9,430 bases of DNA from CAYJCL01 sp964370475 (lineage in GTDB: Bacteria > Bacillota_I > Bacilli_A > RF39 > UBA660). Both the position numbers and the translations under genes were made by a program. The notes beneath the pieces were generated by a model. The model searched no databases. It had not been told where the DNA came from and was given only the letters and a program-made list of their open reading frames with translations. Location: positions 1 to 9,430 of the forward strand of contig CAYJJI010000028.1 of NCBI GenBank assembly GCA_964370475.1, in the 5' to 3' direction. Shown one piece after another: positions 5,712-9,430 of this stretch (position 1 is its first letter; each line of letters starts with the position of its first letter).

Positions 5712-6527
5712 TTACTCCTTAGTTCTATATTTAAACAATGATGACGGACGATGTCCTCCACCAGTTCTCATTTTTTCTGTTTTTTCTACTTTGTCAGCAA
5801 TTATTCTTCTGAATGCTGGTGCAAGTAAGGTCTTATTAAGTATTACTTCATATACCTGTTGTAATTCACCTAATGTGAAATATTTTGGCATCATATTAAA
5901 TACTATATCTGTGTATTCCAACTTGTTTTTTAATCTGTTTAAACCTGATAATATTATTATTGAGTGATCAAAAGCTAGTATGTTATCGTTATCAATGAAT
6001 TGATATCGGTCTGTTGTTTTTTCATATAGTTTTTTTGTTATTTTAAGATTAATTTGTTCTTCGTTATTATCTAGCATTATAATAGCTCTATCTTTATCTT
6101 CTTCGTAAGAAACATTGAACCATGAGGCATTTTCACTAAGCGATTCGTTATATTGGCGTTTATCTACTAGAGCCATATATGAAGACGATATTATTCTCAT
6201 TCTTGGGTCTCTTTTAGCTTCTCCAAAAGTATATAATTGTTCTAAATATATATTTTTTAAATTAGTCTCTTTTTCTAAAATCCTTGCAGGACATTCATCT
6301 AGATTTTCATCTATTTTCAAAAATCCTCCAGGTAGACACCATTTATCTTTATATGGATAATCATTTCTCTTAACTAATAATACACTCATATGTTTTTTTG
6401 TTGTTTTGCGATAGTTACTTGTTTCTTCGTCTGATATAGAAAATATTAGTATATCAGTAGTCACTGATAGTTTTTCGAATTGACTTGAATCATAATTATC
6501 TAAAAATTCTTTTTCGTTTTTATACAT
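5712..6527 (-). CDS. NrtR-like NUDIX/winged-helix protein, probable NAD-metabolite-responsive regulator
   Basis: This 271-residue protein has two domains. The N-terminal NUDIX domain (about 20-165) has the ADP-ribose-type features KRNDYPYKDKWCLPGGFL, then LEQLYTFGEAKRDPRMRIISSSYMAL. The C-terminal winged helix (about 205-268) has MPKYFTLGELQQVYEVIL, then FRRIIADKV and a GGGHRPSSLFKY end, as in NrtR. NrtR proteins repress NAD genes and bind ADP-ribose. The NUDIX box (Gly68 to Leu90) is decayed: the consensus REUxEExGU reads RILEKETNL, so two of the three metal-binding Glu are Ile83 and Lys86 and the Gly is Asn89. Hydrolysis is therefore unlikely. It lies just downstream of NadD, PncC and NadK genes, which supports a regulatory role. 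AAAGGTG precedes the ATG. An active hydrolase with unusual residues is the alternative. Confidence 0.87.
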   Translation of the reverse strand: MYKNEKEFLDNYDSSQFEKLSVTTDILIFSISDEETSNYRKTTKKHMSVLLVKRNDYPYKDKWCLPGGFLKIDENLDECPARILEKETNLKNIYLEQLYTFGEAKRDPRMRIISSSYMALVDKRQYNESLSENASWFNVSYEEDKDRAIIMLDNNEEQINLKITKKLYEKTTDRYQFIDNDNILAFDHSIIILSGLNRLKNKLEYTDIVFNMMPKYFTLGELQQVYEVILNKTLLAPAFRRIIADKVEKTEKMRTGGGHRPSSLFKYRTKE

Positions 6528-6541
6528 ATATTCACCTTTTC

Positions 6542-6557
6542 TTGATAATTATATCAA
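6542..6557. promoter_or_regulatory. Inverted repeat over the -10 region of the NrtR-like gene
   Basis: The arms TTGATA and TATCAA are separated by 4 bases and cover the -10 element of the promoter that drives the NrtR-like gene. Its position would suit an autoregulatory operator. The arms are short and AT-rich, so chance is not excluded. Confidence 0.45.
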
Positions 6558-6576
6558 ATTTATTTAATTTTGACAT
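6548..6576 (-). promoter_or_regulatory. Extended -10 promoter for the NrtR-like/TSCPD gene pair
   Basis: On the minus strand TGATATAAT gives a TGnTATAAT extended -10 (TATAAT at 6548-6553). Seventeen bases upstream is only a weak -35 (ATGTCA, 6571-6576), which extended -10 promoters tolerate. Transcription would start near 6541, 14 bases before the start codon. No terminator separates it from the CoaE-CoaD gene, so read-through from upstream is also likely. Confidence 0.6.
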
Positions 6577-7613
6577 TTATTTTTTAATGCACTTGCTACT
6601 TGTTCTGGAACATAATTGTCATAGTTTTTTCCTAGTTTGTTTAATTCTCTGATAACAGATGATGATATATGTTGATTTTCAGGATTTGTTGAAAGGAATA
6701 TAGTATTTATTTCACCTTCGGTTAATTCAAAATTTATTTGTCTTAGTTGCAGTTCTTCTACCAAGTCATTACTATTTCTTATCCCTCTTATTAAATGTGT
6801 AGCATTTATATCTTTGGCTAAATCTACTGTTGCTTCACTTGCTGTAACTACTTTTAAATTATGATTTTCTTTATATATTTCTTTGATGATATTCATTCTT
6901 TCTTCAATAGTTAGCAAAGTATTGTTTTTCCTTGTGTTTTTCATTACTGCTATATATAAATCATCAAATATTTCTAATGACTGCTCTATTACATCAACAT
7001 GTCCATTTGTTATAGGATCAAAGCTACCTGAGTATAATGCTATTTTCTTTTTATAGTTTAAGTTTGATATTTTAATCAATAATTCGTAAATGTTGTTGCC
7101 ATTAAAAACTAAGTCGAATTCTTTTTCTTTATAAATACAACTATTATTATCTCTTTCTTTAATTTTATTTATATCAATATTATCTCTTTTCATTAGTCTT
7201 TTAATTCTAGTTTCTTGGTCAGTTTCACATAATATTTTCAGAACACATTTATTTATTAGATTAGTTTTTGGTAATAAATTCCAATCAAGTATTATTAATC
7301 CTTCTGATTCATTTATTATATCTACTATTTTCTTTTCCATAAAAGGCCATGTTATTTCAATTAATACTTTCATCATTTTTTCAGAAGTAAATACTATATT
7401 ACCAAGTTCTTTTCTATTGATTTGGTTATCTTTTATAATTTGTTTTCCGAATGAGTTAGTTAATATTTCTTTTACTTCTTTTATGTTTGTTACTTCATGA
7501 CCAACTTTATCAATATCTATGTGTATTGTATTTGGAATGTTTTGTTTAATTATATTAGCTAAATAAGTTTTTCCAGCACCTGATTTTCCACATATACCAA
7601 TTATTTTTTTCAT
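6564..7613 (-). CDS. Fused dephospho-CoA kinase - phosphopantetheine adenylyltransferase (CoaE-CoaD)
   Basis: One continuous 349-residue frame carries both last steps of CoA synthesis. Residues 1-188 are CoaE-like: P-loop GKSGAGKT (9-16), HIDIDKVGHE (31-40), RKELGNIVFTSEKMMKVLIEITWP (67-90), and a lid-like RIKRLMKRD (136-144). Residues 190-346 are clearly CoaD: SGSFDPITNGH (195-205) with the nucleotidyltransferase signature, TIEERM, LIRGIRNSNDLVEEL (274-288) and ISSSVIREL (316-324). CoaD adenylylates 4'-phosphopantetheine and CoaE phosphorylates dephospho-CoA, in the cytosol. The kinase half is divergent: the usual His of the IxHP motif is Trp89, and the PLLFE motif reads NLLPK. An AGGAGG site overlaps the nadK stop codon. 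The domain order is the reverse of the animal CoA synthase. Confidence 0.9.
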   Translation of the reverse strand: MKKIIGICGKSGAGKTYLANIIKQNIPNTIHIDIDKVGHEVTNIKEVKEILTNSFGKQIIKDNQINRKELGNIVFTSEKMMKVLIEITWPFMEKKIVDIINESEGLIILDWNLLPKTNLINKCVLKILCETDQETRIKRLMKRDNIDINKIKERDNNSCIYKEKEFDLVFNGNNIYELLIKISNLNYKKKIALYSGSFDPITNGHVDVIEQSLEIFDDLYIAVMKNTRKNNTLLTIEERMNIIKEIYKENHNLKVVTASEATVDLAKDINATHLIRGIRNSNDLVEELQLRQINFELTEGEINTIFLSTNPENQHISSSVIRELNKLGKNYDNYVPEQVASALKNKCQN

Positions 7614-7621
7614 TATTCCTC

Positions 7622-8416
7622 CTATTTTAGAAATTTTTCATTAATTTTTTTAGTGAAATTATTGTTTATATTTTTTATTACCTTAATGTATTTAGTACTT
7701 AGTGATATTTTAATATTTTTAACTTTCGATACATTAATGTTTTCGCCATCTAAGGTTATTAACAAGTTATTATTTTTGTGTTTTAAGATTATTTTTTGAT
7801 TACTTGGTAGTATATATGAATTTTGTAAGTTACGATAACTATTATTGTTTATAGGAGCTATCGGAGTAAGTTGAATAGTATTCAAATCATTATGAACAAT
7901 TGCTCCACCAAAACTCAAGTTATAAGCTGTTGAGCCAAAAGATGATGCAACTAACACTCCATCTCCTGCAAAGTTTTGCATAAGTTGTTTACTAATATAT
8001 ATTTTCATTTTTAGTGTATTCAAATCTTGTTCTCTTATTGCTACCTCATTAATAGCATGGTATTTATAATAGTTTTTTTCTGTATATATTTCTATATCTA
8101 ATAAATTTACTTTTCTAGTTATTAACCTTTTATTGACTAATATATCTATTAAACAATTTATATCATTATTGTTTATTTCTTGGATAAAGCCTAAAGTTCC
8201 TGTATTAAAACCGATGTATAAAATATTTTTATAATTTAAATTTCTTATTGTTCTTAGAAATATTCCATCTCCACCTATTCCTATTACTAGATCATAGTTT
8301 TCTTGATCAAGAATATAATTATTAATTAGTAATTTTTTCTTTAATTTATGATATAAATCATAACTTTTTTTATTATTGTTATAAAATATTGCTATTCTAT
8401 TAATATTATTTTCCAT
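7622..8416 (-). CDS. nadK: NAD kinase
   Basis: This 264-residue protein has all NAD kinase landmarks in order: GIGGDGIFLRTIR (46-58, with the GGDG loop), FNTGTLGFIQE (70-80), NEVAIR (123-128), GDGVLVASSFGSTAYNLSFGGAIV (151-174) and LTPIAP (183-188). The length is normal. It phosphorylates NAD to NADP using ATP or polyphosphate, in the cytosol. Its start lies inside the end of the pncC-like gene (25-base overlap) and has no clear ribosome binding site, so translation is probably coupled. The C-terminal 60 residues are unusually Asn/Lys/Ile-rich, as expected from base composition. Confidence 0.95.
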   Translation of the reverse strand: MENNINRIAIFYNNNKKSYDLYHKLKKKLLINNYILDQENYDLVIGIGGDGIFLRTIRNLNYKNILYIGFNTGTLGFIQEINNNDINCLIDILVNKRLITRKVNLLDIEIYTEKNYYKYHAINEVAIREQDLNTLKMKIYISKQLMQNFAGDGVLVASSFGSTAYNLSFGGAIVHNDLNTIQLTPIAPINNNSYRNLQNSYILPSNQKIILKHKNNNLLITLDGENINVSKVKNIKISLSTKYIKVIKNINNNFTKKINEKFLK

Positions 8417-8877
8417 AGTATTATTTCAAGTTCTTTTTTTATTTCTTTTAGGATGTATTTTTTATTTGATGTTCTTGATTTATTTAAGCATTTTATAATT
8501 TTATTTTTGTATGAGTTTATATCTTTGTTATAAATACTGATATATACTAAATCAGTTCTTGAAGATTTGTTGTTTTTATCTATTCTATTAATTGTTCCTG
8601 TTATTCCTATACCATAATCACTTTTTGTATAATCTGTAATACTTTTAGCCATATTCATTGCTACTTCTTGACTATATACTCCGTATTTTGTTATTAGTTC
8701 TTCTGATACTCCCATTTTAATTTTGGATTCGTTAGAGTAAGTAACTGCACTATATTTAATTACCTCACTAGAATTATTGATATTTGTTATTTCATTAACT
8801 ATATAACCTCCAGTACATGATTCCATAGTTGATATAGTCTTTTTTTGTTGTATTAGTTTATTTACTATTCGTTTCAT
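8392..8877 (-). CDS. pncC: CinA C-terminal-domain protein, NMN deamidase (PncC) type
   Basis: The 161 residues form a stand-alone CinA C-terminal domain, the size of PncC. The motifs are TISTMESCTGGYIVNEIT (14-31, with the conserved Ser20), AVTYSNESKIKMGVSEELI (44-62), GVYSQEVAMNMAKSI (66-80) and GIGITGT (89-95). PncC converts nicotinamide mononucleotide to nicotinate mononucleotide, which NadD then adenylylates. The NadD-type gene is immediately upstream, with only one base between its stop and this start. The usual ITGIAGP motif reads ITGTINR, a departure in a conserved loop, so activity is likely but not certain. A GGAG site lies inside the end of the preceding gene. Confidence 0.88.
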   Translation of the reverse strand: MKRIVNKLIQQKKTISTMESCTGGYIVNEITNINNSSEVIKYSAVTYSNESKIKMGVSEELITKYGVYSQEVAMNMAKSITDYTKSDYGIGITGTINRIDKNNKSSRTDLVYISIYNKDINSYKNKIIKCLNKSRTSNKKYILKEIKKELEIILWKIILIE

Positions 8878-8878
8878 T

Positions 8879-9430
8879 TTATGCTCCGTATATGTTATTA
8901 TCTATTATATATTTTAATACTTTATTGTCTAGATTATCTTTTAATAGATTGTATTGTTTTTGTTTTAGTTTCTCTCTTATTTTAGTTGATGTATTGTCGC
9001 CTACTTCTAAATCTAATAAGATTATATTATTATTTATTTCACTTAATTTTTGATTGTCTCTGTTAATAACTATTATTTGATAGTTCAGTAATTCTTCTTT
9101 GTTTTTCCATTCATTGATATAGTTATAATTATCCGCTCCTATTATTAAGTAGATTGTATCATTTGGATATTTCTCTTTATAATATCTTAATGTTTGGTAG
9201 GTATATTTATGATCATTAAATTCATAGTCTGAAACTTGTTCATTTTTAGTTAATATTAATTTTATCATTTTTAGTCGGTGATATTGATTTATTAGATTTG
9301 GTTTATTATATTTATCTCCTGTTGGTACATATATTACCTTATCTAATTTAGTTTGTAGTAATTTTTTTGATATTTCTTGGTGGGATTTGTGTATCGGATT
9401 AAACGATCCAATATATATGCCTATTTTCAT
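8879..9430 (-). CDS. nadD: Nicotinate-nucleotide adenylyltransferase (NadD type)
   Basis: The 183-residue nucleotidyltransferase starts at the last bases of the window, so its promoter and ribosome binding site are not visible. Motifs: IGSFNPIHKSH (7-17, the HxxH-type ATP site with His14 and His17), VIYVPTG (32-38), LIIGADNYNYINEWKN (95-110, the GADxxxxxxxW signature), and TSTKIREKL (147-155, the usual SSTxIR). NadD joins nicotinate mononucleotide and ATP to give deamido-NAD, in the cytosol. The following PncC and NAD kinase genes support this over a CoaD assignment, and a CoaD domain is already encoded nearby. The length is slightly below the usual 190-210 residues. The ATG chosen gives the typical family beginning (MKIGIYIGSF). 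Confidence 0.9.
   Translation of the reverse strand: MKIGIYIGSFNPIHKSHQEISKKLLQTKLDKVIYVPTGDKYNKPNLINQYHRLKMIKLILTKNEQVSDYEFNDHKYTYQTLRYYKEKYPNDTIYLIIGADNYNYINEWKNKEELLNYQIIVINRDNQKLSEINNNIILLDLEVGDNTSTKIREKLKQKQYNLLKDNLDNKVLKYIIDNNIYGA

Noticed and set aside
5493..6360. Three plus-strand open frames opposite the TSCPD and NrtR-like genes (5493-5678, 5695-5967, 6115-6360)
   Set aside because: All are shadows of the two real minus-strand genes, whose motifs are conserved; none has a recognisable domain.
339..9430. No TGA stop codons among 13 genes (11 TAA, 2 TAG), suggesting a code in which TGA means tryptophan
   Set aside because: Trp codons checked at conserved sites (NUDIX KWCLPGG, NadD EWKN, CoaE ITWP) are TGG, and all genes have normal lengths under the standard code. 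In so AT-rich a genome few TGA stops are expected, so the sample is too small.

Overview
This is a low-GC window from a Gram-positive-type bacterium, most likely an AT-rich member of the Bacillota/Mycoplasmatota such as a gut Bacilli or Clostridia lineage. The grounds are very high A+T and Lys/Asn/Ile-rich proteins, AGGAGG-type ribosome binding sites, TTGACA/TATAAT promoters and collagen-like Gly-X-Thr/Pro surface repeats. Tryptophan is encoded by TGG, so the standard bacterial code applies. Every gene I accept is on the minus strand, so the window is read from right to left.

Right part (about 9430 to 5450): a cofactor cluster. In transcription order it holds a NadD-type nicotinate-nucleotide adenylyltransferase, a CinA-C/PncC-type NMN deamidase, NAD kinase, and a single protein joining dephospho-CoA kinase (CoaE, N-terminal) to phosphopantetheine adenylyltransferase (CoaD, C-terminal). 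A separate extended -10 promoter follows. It drives an NrtR-like protein (NUDIX domain plus C-terminal winged helix, with a decayed NUDIX box) and a small TSCPD-domain protein. A hairpin terminator overlaps the last stop codon. The first three enzymes and the CoaE-CoaD protein would make NAD, NADP and CoA from nucleotide precursors, and the NrtR-like protein is a plausible sensor of NAD metabolites.

Middle (5400 to 3546): one monocistronic gene for a 600-residue secreted protein of unknown function. It starts with GTG, has a signal peptide, and ends in a region resembling LamG/concanavalin-like domains. Its stop codon also lies in a terminator stem.

Left-middle (3543 to 317): a six-gene operon, arsR - permease - two membrane-anchored thioredoxins - CcdA - small cytosolic thioredoxin. 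It starts at a textbook sigma-A promoter (TTGACA, 17 bp, TATAAT). One palindrome fills the promoter spacer and a second, closely related one lies just after the predicted transcription start. The set looks like a metal(loid)-responsive export and thiol-redox cassette: ArsR senses, the ArsP/YraQ-like permease exports, and CcdA passes electrons from the cytosol to the external thioredoxins. The actual inducer cannot be read from the sequence.

Left edge (1 to 258): the N-terminal part of a collagen-like repeat protein, cut by the window border. No RNA genes, CRISPR arrays, insertion sequences or integration sites were seen, and no gap exceeds about 130 bases.
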